From: Allacma fusca
Lineage: Eukaryota > Arthropoda > Collembola > Symphypleona > Sminthuridae
DNA length: 64,000 nt
Assembly: GCA_947179485.1 (NCBI GenBank)
Contig: OX359247.1
Location: 39,160,801 to 39,224,800, forward strand
Direction of reading: 5' to 3'
Part shown: piece by piece, positions 25,890 through 38,300 of the stretch
Position numbering within the stretch: position 1 is the stretch's first letter
Layout: each line of letters opens with the position of its first letter
Position numbers and translations under genes: made by a program
Notes under the pieces: model-generated
Databases searched by the model: none
Told to the model about the DNA's origin: nothing
Seen by the model: the letters and a program-made list of their open reading frames with translations, nothing else

Positions 25890-28800
25890 ATGTCAGCCGT
25901 GGTGAATCGAGATGAAGTTCTCGCCGACTTCCAGGTAAAAAATCCTCAGTATTTCCATCTTTTTCCAAAATATTTAGCCTATTTAGGAAATCCAAGTGAG
26001 TTTTGAGAACTAGTGGAGGTTCTAAACTCATTTTGTGGGGCTCAGTCTGAGGGAATTCCCTTCTGGCGGGAATTAGCTTCTTTGTCCATTTTGAATTTTT
26101 GCTGATGGAGCATGATTATAAATTGGAAATCTTATATTGTGTTAGTACATGGTTGTGAAATAGTTTTAAAATAAGAGTAATAATATTCTTAGATAAGGGA
26201 AATTATCCTCGAAGAGTATTGATTCATTTTTGAAATAGAGTCGAAAAACTGTTCCTATGGGAATGAGTGTCTAGGGGAGAAAAATAGTGACGTTGAATTG
26301 GAAGAAAAATGAAGGGAGTTTTAATTAGTAGGATAATTTGAAGGATTGAAAAATTTCCAGTGATATTTTGTGGTAGTAATAGTATAATTATTATAGAAAT
26401 TGGAAGTAGAAGGGAGTATATATTGGGGACATTTTTGAGGATTTGAGCACTTGAGGTATTTGACTGTCCTGTGTAAAATTGTCGGAGGGGGATTTAGAGG
26501 AAGTGGGTATTGATTTGTAATGTCATTGTAGGATTCCTTTTGGAATTGATCGGAGGCAGTTGTTGGGGAGGGCATTTTGTGAATGTGGGGGGAAGGGGTA
26601 GGAGAGAGTAGTTGGATTTTTGGGAAGGTACACTTACATGGTGGAATTAAAATGTCATTTGTTTGGGCTGTTGTTGTTGTTGGGTGAGGATTTGAAACAT
26701 GGTAATATGTTTTTTAATTCCTTTCAGGCTTGCACTGGAATCGATGATGTTGGGGAGGCCCTTTCACATTTAGAAGAAGCTAATTGGGATCTTTTGGTGA
26801 GACTGGACGACATTGAAACGTTTCAGATGTATCTTCTTGTGGGGTTCTTTTTTTTATGGGGTTGATTTGTAGAAGTGCTGGGTGTAGTGTGTAATTTGTT
26901 TTGCATATTTTGTATTGGGGAAGTATTTTTATGTGGGATTGTGGCTATAGGGCTAGATACTTATATGTAAGTATTTGAAGTGCATGTGTCTGGGTGATGA
27001 TGACAAGCAGATCTTTTAATCAGCTGATGATGGCGAAGGTGTATGTACTTGTGTAGGGAGGGTATGTTGGAGGAGGAGGAGGATTATTGTTGGGTGAAGT
27101 ATATATCCGAATGAAAGTAATGTAATTTGATTTTGGTTTCATTCCAGCATGCGATCAACAGAGTTTTACCTCCAGACACCCAAGCCCTTCCTTCTGAGAG
27201 ACACTCAGCAGCTGCTACCATTTTCCGAAGCAGTCCATTCCTCCCGATGGATCAGGTAATTAGTGCGATTTGTTTTGGAAAGTGTTCAAGTTATTTTCTA
27301 TTGTGGAGGGTTGAAGGACGGCCTTTTGTGAAGTTATTAATATCTGGGAATTCGGAGTTCTTGGGAAAGGGAGACGTGTAACGTGAATTTTTTGTCATTT
27401 TCAGGATCCTTCAGAGTCAGACAGACCAGTTCGGAGACAGACTTCAGCGCCTTCCACAACAGCAGCAGATCTAAACAAACGGGTAAAACTGATTAAAATA
27501 GATATTCCAGTAGATGTATAAATGAGGGAGTTTAAGGTTCAGATTCGTTGGTAGTTTCGTAGTATGTAAAGATAGTGTGATCAATTATTAAATAGTGAGA
27601 GGTTTGCTTTAAATTGTACTGGTGACTCGCTTTTGCAGATAAGTAACGGATCGGAGACTTCATCAGATGTAGAAGATTTGACAGAATCATACCCTACAGA
27701 AGAAGACTTTTTTGATCATGTAGATGAACCAATTAGCAGACCAGAGCAGACGAAATACCTAATTGCAGATAATGCCGTGAATGAAACTGCTGGTACAGTT
27801 CAGTTTGCAGAAAATTTCGTGGCTCGTTATGGAGACTGTCATCCTATGTTCTTCCAGGGAACACTGGAAGAAGCATTTCGTGAAGCTACGAATAAGCCCG
27901 CCAGAGATGTAATTTGTTGTATTCCTTAACTTCTTAGTCATTTGTAGTAGTAGATAGCATCTGCAAGTTACAGCAGTTTGTAGAGTGACGATTGGCTATA
28001 GAATGAATTGTCAATTAATTACAACCCATTATTCTTTTTTGCAGCGGAAACTTTTAGCACTTTACTTGCATCACGATGGCTCAGTTTTTTCAAATGTCTT
28101 TTGTACGCAAATACTCTGTGCAGAGTCAATAGTTTCGTACGTGGCAAATAATTTCGTCGTCTGGGGTTGGGACGTAACCCATGAGAGTAATCGGCAACTG
28201 TGAGTTTTATACCTTATATTGTACCCAGATGCATCGAAGTGCGGTCGAGAAAATAATTTCATGGTTATGTTGTTTTTCTGCAGGCTTTTAACTTCCGTTC
28301 AGCGTACTTTTGGTGACACAGGTATCGCGCAGATACGTTCCTTTGACCAAGAGCGTTACCCTGTGATATTTCTTGTATCCCGTGTTCGCTCACAGACCGA
28401 ATTCACTGTGATTACTTCGAATGTTTCAAGTCAGGATGACCTTCTCAGTCAATTAATAAATGTTGTGGAGGCATTCAAAAGCCAACAAGTTCATGATATT
28501 AAAGACGAGAAGGAGCGCGAAGCTCGAGAACTAGTTAAAAGAGAGCAGGATGCTGCTTACGAAGCATCACTTAATGCCGATCGAGCAAAAGATGAAGCGA
28601 AGAGAGCTCTTGAAGTACAGAAGCAAAGAGAAGAGGAAGAGCATCTTCAACAGCTTGCAAAAGTCGAGGTAGTAACTTTTTGTTGTTATCATCCACACTG
28701 TCAATCATTTTATTGAAGCAGTACAGTTTGTCTTCTTCACTTTACATTCCTTATTTGTAACCGAATTTTGATGTTTTACATAATGTTGAATTGTATATTT

Positions 28801-29254
28801 GTACTTGTTACTCAAGGCTGAACGTGCATCAGTCGCACGCTCCCTTCCACCGGAACCAGGAATCGACTGCAAGGACCCAGTTTGTTCTCTGAAGTGTAGA
28901 ATGCCGGCAGGGAAAGTTATCTCACGTAGATTTCTGCGTTCAAACTCTATTAAAGTCCTCTTTGATTTTCTTTTTACTGAAGGCTACTCCAGGGAAAGTT
29001 ACAAATTCCTCACAACGTATCCTAAACGTGATGTAAGTACATATTTAGCTCTTCCATTTTCTACACTGCATTGCAGTATACAGTTTAATTTCTTGAGAGA
29101 ATTTTTGATATTTTATCTGCATTAATGGAACATATGTATATTGATATGTTTTTTCTATCCCTTCTATCTTTTATAGCTGACAACTTTGCCAGACACTTCA
29201 TTGATGAAAGACGTGTTCAGCGTTCAAGACACTTTAATTGTGGAAGAGCGATGA
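25890..29254 (+). CDS. FAF1: FAF1/Caspar-type UBA-UAS-UBX protein lacking ubiquitin-like domains
   Basis: FAS-associated factor 1 family proteins are ubiquitin-binding cofactors of p97/VCP; the fly homologue Caspar restrains Imd/NF-kB signalling. Nine plus-strand exons: 25890-25934, 26728-26796, 27148-27255, 27405-27482, 27639-27908, 28045-28199, 28284-28668, 28817-29032, 29177-29254. All are GT-AG with matching phases, 467 aa in total. Residues 1-50 are a UBA domain (DFQACTGIDDVGEALSHLEE). A Ser/acidic linker carries SNGSETSSDVEDLTESYPTE. The UAS thioredoxin-like domain runs from about residue 130 to 285, with YGDCHPMFFQGTLEEAFREA and LALYLHHDGSVFSNVFCTQ, close to human FAF1. A charged helix (DIKDEKEREARELVKREQDA) leads to the C-terminal UBX domain (about 385-467). 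The conserved FPR p97-contact turn reads YPK (TTYPKRD). Human FAF1 is about 650 aa; the difference equals the two missing ubiquitin-like domains. FAF2/UBXD8 is less likely: its membrane hairpin is absent and the UAS matches FAF1. Confidence 0.93.
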
Positions 29255-29347
29255 TGTTATTGTAAATTTAAGCTTCAAAATCCACGTTAAAATTTTGTAC
29301 GTACCTTCTAAACACAAAGATAATATAATGAAAAGAAAAAGGGAAAA

Positions 29348-29353
29348 AATAAA
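29348..29353 (+). terminator. Candidate polyadenylation signal of FAF1
   Basis: AATAAA about 94 bases after the FAF1 stop codon at 29252-29254, a typical short 3' UTR distance. Confidence 0.55.
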
Positions 29354-29359
29354 TATCCA

Positions 29360-30478
29360 ACTTTTTCATCCGCCGTCTCTTTGTAACGTCATTGAATTTT
29401 AGACGCTCAAAGATTGGCTCGCCTATAATTATTATTATTATTATTACCTCTAAAAATAATACATAATCCTTAATAGTATATACCGAAATGAAATGACTGT
29501 TTCGGAAATAACTCCTAGGATATATTTCAAACATATGAAGCAATAAGTTATGAATATGCAGATATGGCTTACAATTTTAGTGTAGATAATTTTTAAACAT
29601 CTAGTTTAGTAAATCAAGTTCTCTTTGATAATATGAACAAACTTAGTTTCGGAAGTGACTTTCAAATGACTGCCTATTTGTTTCCAGTTAATCTTACTTT
29701 TATTATGGTACTGTGTGCATAGTACTATAAGAGTGTAGGACCTTCTTGGTCTTTGAAATATTACTCGAAACCAATCATGAAAGTTAATGTAATTTAATGG
29801 CATGTTTATATAATTAATTTACCAGTGATATATAATATAATGATTGAACCCGTCTTTTCAAAAGTGTAACATTTCTGCTACAACTGCTTAAAAGATGATG
29901 AGACGAGGATAAGACTACCTTCTTTGTTCTTAGTTCAAAAAAAAGTCAGTTGATTTTATTTCAAGTATGTTCTCAGCGAGTAACACATACAGTGTCATTC
30001 ACACAGAGTATCCTCGTACTAACTTCAAAACAACACCTCATTAGTGGTAACTCTCAGTCATTTTAGAATAAATTTTCGGAATTTTCGTATGAACCTTGTA
30101 CATCTTTCCCAGCGAAATTATTTAATTCATGAACCAGTAGTAGTAGTATATAGTAGTTACAGTTACAACATAAGGTTGTTAGTATTCATTTGAAGTTAAA
30201 TTTCATAAAATTTTGAAATCATAAATTATCCGTAGGAACGTTCGCCTATTTTGCGGTTCAATGTCCTATTTTAAAACAACTTTATGTAATTGCCGTGTCT
30301 CGTGACTGCACTGTTTCCAGCAATACCGACCATTCTTCAGCAGTTATCCAATAATGAGTTCACAGTCCCTAAAGTGTTCAGAATTCGGTGAGATATTTCC
30401 TTACCTAGAATTTATGCCGACCCGTTTTAACTTATTATTATCGAAAACTTACTCCATTGATATTGTAGGTTAGTTTTA
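29360..30478. other. Intergenic, no gene seen
   Basis: AT-rich spacer between the FAF1 3' end and the Tc1-like remnant. No coding potential or repeat structure beyond short ATT triplets was recognised. Confidence 0.5.
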
Positions 30479-30499
30479 TTGAACTATACTTCCAGCTTA

Positions 30500-31255
30500 G
30501 ATATTGACAAATTCTCATTATATTTAGTTTTGGGGTGTTTTGGTTTGGGTCTGTATGGGGGCTTCTGGCCAGGTAACTTGGAATTTGTTGACGAAATAAT
30601 GAATTCTGAATGTTACCAAGGAATATTGGATCTTAATATCAAGCCTGGCGCACGAAAACTTGGGCTGGGTAGCCATTTTGTGTTTCAGGAGGATAATGAT
30701 CCTAAACACACATAAAGGCCACCATCAACTTTCTTCCAAAAAAACCAATTTTTGGTGATGAAATGGCCAGCACAAAGCCCAGACATGATCCCAATTGAAC
30801 AACTTTGAGATTTTATTGCGACAGAGTTGCAAAATTTCAACATTTCTGGGAAACCCACGTCGAAAAATCTGGTCACCGAAATACGGGGAAAGATTCCCCC
30901 GAAGTTACCCGGAAGATAGTGGGGATCATGCTTAGGAGGATAGCACCTGTCCCAGCAGCCAGAGGTGGGCCTACGTGGTACTAAAGTACAGTAGTTAAGT
31001 GGGAATTGAGGTAAAAAATTAGTTAAATGCAGCCGTCCAACTTCAAATGGCGCCGAATTTTTAACGCAATTTTGTTTCAAATTTTTTTACAGTGTATGAG
31101 ATGTACTGTGGACGTTAATACGTACAAGTATCTAATCCCCATATTTTCGACATTAAAACCTGAATTTTTGACAAGATTCGCATAACTCCGTAAAAAGTTA
31201 TTTGCAGTTATTCAAAAAAACATTGGGCGTCCAACTTCAATTGACTGGCACTGTA
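30500..31255 (+). mobile_element. Decayed Tc1-like (Tc1/mariner) transposon, 3' part
   Basis: A plus-strand reading frame from about 30524 to 30714 matches the C-terminal half of a Tc1-family DDE transposase. It has a G-C-F/G-G segment, then LEFVDEIMNSECYQGIL and the second catalytic Asp in FQEDNDPKHT, followed at once by a stop codon. After a frame change, WPAQSPDMIPIEQL supplies the third acidic residue (about 30760-30810), again followed by a stop. The N-terminal DNA-binding half and the 5' terminal repeat are not seen. The 3' end probably lies near 31253, in a cactg-TA context that reads TACAGTGCCAGTC on the reverse strand. A 13-base motif, cgtccaacttcaa, occurs at 31034-31046 and 31228-31240, resembling the doubled transposase sites of IR/DR elements. 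It is inactive. Confidence 0.85.
30524..30990 (+). pseudogene. Tc1-like transposase fragment
   Basis: Broken coding remnant of the Tc1-like element. The second DDE aspartate (in DNDPKHT) and the final glutamate (in PDMIPIE) are visible but lie in different frames, with at least two further stop codons downstream. Only the C-terminal catalytic part remains. It is not expected to yield a functional enzyme. Confidence 0.85.
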
Positions 31256-31259
31256 CTTT

Positions 31260-32276
31260 CTAGCTAGATGCTGGAGATAGAAGCGAGATGAACAGCATAG
31301 AACGTTTGAACATTTTATACATACCTCTCATCAGGGGACCCACATCCGACCCCCATAGGAAATTCATAATATCTCGGTGAATAGGTAAAATGAACTAGAT
31401 GCAAATTAAAAGAGATACTTATAAAAATCATTTTTTAGTGAAATTCAATGCAGATGAATTTGCTTGTAACAGGAAATGCATCTAGTTCAGTTTGCCTCTG
31501 CACCCTGTCAAATGTCCCTTGTATCAAATGAAATCTAGTGAACTCTATAATCAATGGTAGTTTAAATCAGATTTAATACAGGGAACATTTCAGTCAGACC
31601 TCGTGGTAGTGTCGGCAAAGAACAAAAAGCGAATATCTGAAAAGTTTAAGAAATCAGGTAATTCATTAGGCTATTCCCGAGACTACGGAATGCTTTTCAT
31701 TTACCATGTGATTCACATTTCCTCCCGACAGATGTTGAGCATTATTTTTACGACACGATAATATGCCCAAAATGCGCACAATGCCAAAAAAATGTAAGTA
31801 ATAATTCAACTTTATTGAGTTATTTTTCTCCTTCCATTCACACAAATATTACCATTTATTACAATTAAACATATTATTATGAGTACCATTATTATTCGTT
31901 GACAGAGGAGGTGCTTTCCCACTCAAAGAGATCCGGGCTTATCTTCCGGGCTTGTAATTATGTAAAATGGTGTATCACTATAGAATCATGTCAACAGTAC
32001 ACAGTGTGGCTGCAACTGTCTCCATCCCACTTATTTCTATTATTACCCCAAAAATTTCAAGTGCCAAATTAATGTTTTTGTGTGTGTCGTATCATGTATA
32101 CAGATGGTTGTACTGTATCCATAATACATAGTTATGTAGGAGTTGGATGTAGAAATAGAATTTTATTTTTTAGAATGAAATAACTAATTTAAATTATTCT
32201 TCCATGCATATTCAATTAACATTACTAGTAGCTATGTATACGATGAAACGAGTTGGTGTAGTGGTATCCTTTGAAA
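31260..32276. other. Intergenic between Tc1 remnant and RIC-3 3' end
   Basis: No gene supported. An inverted repeat of 11 bases (gaactagatgc near 31392 and gcatctagttc near 31479) could form a hairpin with a loop of about 75 bases, perhaps a small transposon footprint. A short Cys-containing frame at about 31735-31790 was considered and rejected. Confidence 0.45.
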
Positions 32277-32282
32277 TTTATT
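32277..32282 (-). terminator. Candidate polyadenylation signal of RIC-3
   Basis: AATAAA on the minus strand, about 36 bases beyond the RIC-3 stop codon (32320-32318). This would make a very short 3' UTR; a second copy lies near 32161. Confidence 0.5.
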
Positions 32283-32317
32283 TGTGTAACAATAATTTAG
32301 AGCTATCTCATGTCACA

Positions 32318-35300
32318 TCAAACAGGTGGGCCTTTATTTGGCACTTTCTGTGGGTCCTCCTCTTCATCCTCCTCTTCTTCTTCCTCTTCGTCCTCCTCCT
32401 CATCCTCAATTTCTTCCTCGTCCTCTTCTTCCTCCCCTGACAGTTCGTCTTCCTCATCACTGGGTAAAATGTCGTCTAGTCTTCCGTCCTCTAAACCTTC
32501 CAGAGCTGATATATCCTCTGCAGTTTCATCTGTTTGCAAATCTCCTCCGTCTGCATTTAAGGGGCCATCTTCCTTATCTGCAGTCACGTACTGAGTTGCT
32601 TCTTCCTCTTTTGTTTCTGCGTATAATCAATTTCAAATAATGTCACTCAAGTCATTAAAAATCTAAATTCCAGCTTAAATCAGAATAATTATCGATATAT
32701 CAAGCCACAGCTGTTTGTACCTTTTTGAGCATTATCTCCTGATGCGGAAGCTTGTTTATGTGAGTCGCTACCTTTATTAGCACGTTCAACCTGGAAAAAT
32801 CAAGATATACAAACACACAGTTCAGAATATATACAACTTCAAAATCAATTCCGAGAACACAAAGTCGGATCTTGTTAGCAGCGGTGATTTAAGTTAAATT
32901 ATTTAACTCGTTATTAAAATCATGGCTACATAGTTTGGACCCGTTACTAAAATGGAGTTAGACCTAAATTGGGCATTAAGATTTTATGTCTTCCCAGGGA
33001 AGTTTCTAGCTGGTTAAGTTACATTTAGCTAGTGGGTTTAGGGTTGTATATTTTTGTTATATTTGTTAGAATTTAATTTGTGAGCTTTCAATTATTCCAC
33101 ACAAATGAGGTAATTTAGGCTTTACGGGCTCAACTTCTTCCTCTTCAACTGCTTCTTCCTCCTCTACCTCCTCCTCCTCCTCCTCCTCTTCCTCCAAATC
33201 AGAACCTTGACCAGTGATCAATTGCTGATTGGGCTCTGAGTGAGCGGAAATTGCTTTAGCATAGTCATCAATTGACAAGGAAGTGGCCTCAGTAGGTTGG
33301 TCATCAGCCGGCCCGCCGGCAATGACGGAAAGCGTAACCTTCCCACTGAGCACAACTGGAGCGGAGACACTGTCTTGATCAGCCTCTTCCTCCAGTTCCT
33401 CCTCATCATCATCCTCCTTCAAATGTCTTAACTCATCTTGACTGTCGGACAAGGAAGAGATTAAGACCTTGTTGGCTGAAGGTGGGATGGCTCCTTGGAG
33501 GTATATGGATGGAACTTCCGTCTCCTTTTCAATCTCTTGTGGGGCAATTTCTGCTGGAGGGGAGGGTGACATTGAGATTGAACGAAGGTTGGGTGGGGTA
33601 GGACTTCTTAATTTATGCCCATTCTCCATCTCGAGCGTACCCTCCAAATTGACTACGGAGGTTACAATAGGAGATGCTGTTCTTGCTACATTGTCCTCTC
33701 GCTTGTCTTTTTTACTCGCTTCAAACTCCAAAATAGTTGCTGCAGTTTCCTCACCTTGTTTCACTATTCGGTTAGCAAGTTGTTGTGCGTAGTTTGCAAT
33801 TGCGGCGGAGTTGTCCTGGGATTGTCTCTGTGGTCATGGGCCAGAGAAAACTAGGGCATGAGTTCTATAAAACCTCAAGGAAAAGAAAAAGAAACAGAAC
33901 TTACTTTAATGGATCTAGGCGGGGTTGGTGGTCTGATAGGCAAATCTTCCTCGTCCTCTTCCTCCTCCTCATCCTCTTCGTACTCCTCCTCGGTTGTTTC
34001 TGCTGAGAGACCCTCAAGGATTTTCGGAACTTCCAGTATCTTCACTTCCTTTTTAATTGCTGGTTTCGGAGCAGGAGGTTCTTCGGAAGTCGTTCCTACT
34101 TCCGTTGGTTCTTTTTGAGATGTGGTTTCCTTCAGAGCTGGAACAAGTGCCGGAGATGCTTCCTTCTCAGGTTCAGGTGTTGGTTGTTTAGGTCCGGATT
34201 CCTCTTGAGATGGAGCGGGTGCAGTAGAGAGTTCCGCATCAGACTTCAAAATGGTTTCTTCTACAGCTGATCCCTCCGGAACGCTAGCGTCCTTTTGTAC
34301 AACCTGAGCGGAATTGATTTCCTGGGTATCCTATTTTTTTTTATATAGAATCTAAGGTTTACTAAATCATTAATGTTTTCTAGCAATAAAAGTAAGCAGC
34401 TTCTTCGAAAAAGATTTTTTTTCGAGAACCACTGGCATATGTAAGCAAAGGTAACTACAAGCAACTATCTACTTGACTGACTAACACTAAAAATTCAATG
34501 TCCTAAATTTGCGGGTTTCTACCACCACTTTCTAAATATTTTAAAAACTTCTATGCTTTTAGTCGTATATCTATAGTTTATAGCTTCAAAATCTACTAAA
34601 CTATAAATTACTCATAATAGCCCTTAACATACCACAAATGTAATGAGCTTGTATGTATGTACAGAGGTATTAGCTCTCAGTATTGTCAGTCAGTCTGGCG
34701 ATTATTGGGCAAATAACTTATGCTGAGTTTGGTATGATTACTTTGTGGTGCGAAATAATTTTAGCAGCAGCAAAAAGCTCTCCCTTTTCCAATTATCCTC
34801 CATATTATCCTGATGGTTGGGTGAGAGTATTTACAAGTGACGTTTTTGGTCAATTTGCATTTGACATATATTTTAGTCTGTACAGGCATCAGTAGTGTGA
34901 AGGGAGCTTGTTTTTAGTGCGGATGTCTATATCTATAGCATGTACCATTATTAACGTAATTGCTGTTGGCTTGATAAATTAGCTGAGAGAAGCGTGATTA
35001 CTTTTGTGTAATTATCATGACATGACAGTATATATAATAATATAGTACTATGTTATATATAATTATAGTTAAATAAAAAACGTATTGAATCTATAATACC
35101 TACAATTACAGTCGTAGCAGAGCGAGGCTATTATAGATAAACGTGTGCGCATATGTATAATAATTTGTAATAATTCACTCTTGAAAGAAACCAATGGAGA
35201 AAGTAGAGAAAGACAAGTAAAAATAAATGTGTTATATAGGCAGGTATGTAGTAGGTATATCTGACCTCCGAAGCAGTAGGGGACACTGGTTGGTCAGGTT

Positions 35301-38300
35301 GTTGTTGTTGTCCGATATTGACATCGGGACTTTGAGGGGCCGGGGATGGCTGGACTGTACTTTCAGACTCTGTAGATTTTTTACCAACGTCATTCTTTAC
35401 ATTTACATCCCAAGCGGCTATTATTCCTTTCACAGCTGTCACAACTAGGACCAAATTAAACTTGACATCAGACCATCAGGATACGGACACATTATTATTC
35501 AAATCCCCACTCGGAAAGCAACAACTACGCTAGGCACGTAGTGTGTGTCCATCAACATATGTGTCAGTTCACAATAATTTACACAATTAACAGTGATCAT
35601 GTCCGTCCACAGGACTTTCTTCCAGCAAAAAGAAATATACAAAGAAAGTTTTCTAAATTCACGAAAATACTAAGTGTGTGCGTGTGTGAGACTCAAAATA
35701 CACAATCAGCTTGAGCTTTCACTACAAATTATATTGGTTGTTTATGATGGACTATGTAAAGGCTACATTTATTTGAAAATTATTACAGAAACGGAATTTT
35801 AAAAAATTAACAAACTGAAATCAACTCAATATTGTCAAAAAATAATACTCATATAAAACCAAATGAATAATAATTAGTTGAATCAAATCAGAATATAATA
35901 GAAATCAAACCCGAAGGCCTCTGCTCCGCTTTTTTTTATATGCTCTTCATACAGTGTAAATATCTGTATACAGTTTACCAACAAGGGAGCGGGGCGTTTG
36001 CAAGGGGTTTTTCGCAAAATCATTTTGTTTTCATGAAATTTTGCTTTAATCTTCAATACCTTTAAATTTTGGAATCAATAATCATTGCCTTTTCGGAAGT
36101 ATAGCTAATTAGTTTCACATTTTAACATTCGAACCAGTACTAATTGAACTCATGGAAAAATTAGGGAGTGGGTGTACAAAAAATTCATACTTGCATAAAT
36201 TCATAAATTTGCATTGCTTTCCAATTAATTATTAAAAAACATAGCTCTGAGCAACACATCAAATGACAATAAATTAGTATCTTTCATGTCCTCAGCAATG
36301 GCGATTAAGTACTACACACACTGAACAACAACACAAAATAGACGGGAAGGAGAGGAATTACAGTTTAATTTGGCCCTAGTCCTTCAATGACTGCAAGGCT
36401 AATTTTCATACCTCCTCTTGCTGTTACAATTTACAATAAACCTGCTCGAGGTCGTAGCCTCTTTTAATACTCTTGGTCATTCGGGACAATGTGCAGACTC
36501 CATTATCATTATAATTATTAGTATTAGCATGTTTATGCAATAAATGTTCCTCAGATGCACTCCAATGTTTGCTCTGTTCATTCTCCTCTAGTGCCTTACA
36601 AATGCTTGATCAAAGGCTATGATGCTATTAGTATCTCAAATGGGTGTTAAAATCTAGTAGTAGGTGGAATTATGTTACCTATACTTATTCAAGTCTTCAA
36701 TATAGATACTTAGCTACATTTAGTTAGTACAGGAAGCATATCGTTTTTTTATTTTATGTAGGAATGTGTCAACCATATTACTTGGAGGAACTTGACCGTC
36801 ACTATATGGACATTAATGCACTAAACAGGGTGTCAAGCATAGGGAGATATAATCTAGGGAACAATCTGAGGTTAGTCTAGTGGAGAGTACCTTGTCATTG
36901 ACCTGCGTATTTAGGACTTGGACCAAATTAGACGGAGATAGTCGGTCAGAAACGGTTCCCATTTGTGCCACAATTCGTTCCATGGCTGCTTCCGTTTCCT
37001 CAAGACGCTTTCGCAACAGATCAATCTCTATGTCTCCTATATTAATTCAAGGATGGGCGAGAGGTTCCCCAGTGAAAAAAAATATGTACCATCATGCGCA
37101 CCTCTGAGTATAGATTCCATTTACAAATAGTTAAAAATTCTTCCCAAAATCCCACAAATATATGTATGGTAGCGTGCCGTTCGAGATTTCCAATCCATCA
37201 ATGAGGTGCAAAAATATTTGGGAAATGCTCATAATTAAAAAAAATATATAAAAAAATAATAAAAATATTTACTCAACTACTGTGACACTTTTTTGAGCTA
37301 CTGAATAAATGGTTGTGTGTAAAAATCAAAAACTTTCTTTTTTGCAAATCCTACATGATGCAAAATGGAAAGAGATGTGCTACTATATATATAATTATAT
37401 ACAATATACATATACTGAAATTGAACCTTAAAAATTTTTGATGACATATTTTTAAACTTTGAGGAATTAAATTTGAACCAAAAGTTTTGAATAGAGATTA
37501 ATCAAAAAGAGACAGGGACAGGACAGGACAAGATCAAATAAGTACTGCAAATATTGAGTATTTTGGTTACATATCGTTTTAGGGAGAACAAACATGCAGG
37601 CACATCGAGCAATATCAAATTGTGTCGTTCCTCCATCCAGATAAAAATCTCAGGGGCACAAATTCATTCAGTCAAATAAATTAAAGGAAAAAAAATATAT
37701 TAATTAAACTCAATCATCAAATTCAAGAATAAGTCTGGTCAACAATAAGTTTCTCGTTGATTAGCTGTGAAACTTAAAAAGAAAAATAATAATAACCGTG
37801 TGTTTTATAATACAAATAAATTAAAAGTAAGTATATACAAATTATGTACAATCTAAATTAAATATATTATGAGTGGATAATTACATGAGTCACACTTACT
37901 CGCATCTCGATCACGCATTCCTGTTTTTGTCGTTGTTAAAAGATTACGAGTTTTCCGACAAGGACCGAGGATTACGATCAATTTAATTTTTGTTTGTATA
38001 GTTTTTGGTTGTAAGCCGAAGCGATGAAGCAATCGAGTCCAATCGATGTGATATTATGTTGATACGCAAAAACGTGCAATGTTTCGAGATAGACATGACA
38101 AATAGAAACAAAAAAAAACATCTTGTTAGTTTTTTACATGTTTACGAGAAATATGGAAAAATAGCTGACCGGAATCATTGAGACATTCCAATTCCTGCAT
38201 ATGGTCATCTTCAACCTTTAACATAGCATCTTTTAATCCCTGGTTTGACACATCAACCAAAATGTCAATGTCGGTGGGGGATGGGAGGCTGTATAGAGCT

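Noticed and set aside
31735..31797. Short Cys-rich frame (CPKCAQCQKN) followed by gtaagt, LIM-like at first sight
   Set aside because: Too short, no partner zinc-binding residues upstream, no supporting exon nearby.
32310..32594. Plus-strand poly-serine frame
   Set aside because: Shadow of the Glu/Asp-coding last exon of RIC-3 on the minus strand.
33858..34118. Plus-strand serine-rich frame
   Set aside because: Shadow of acidic RIC-3 exon 10.
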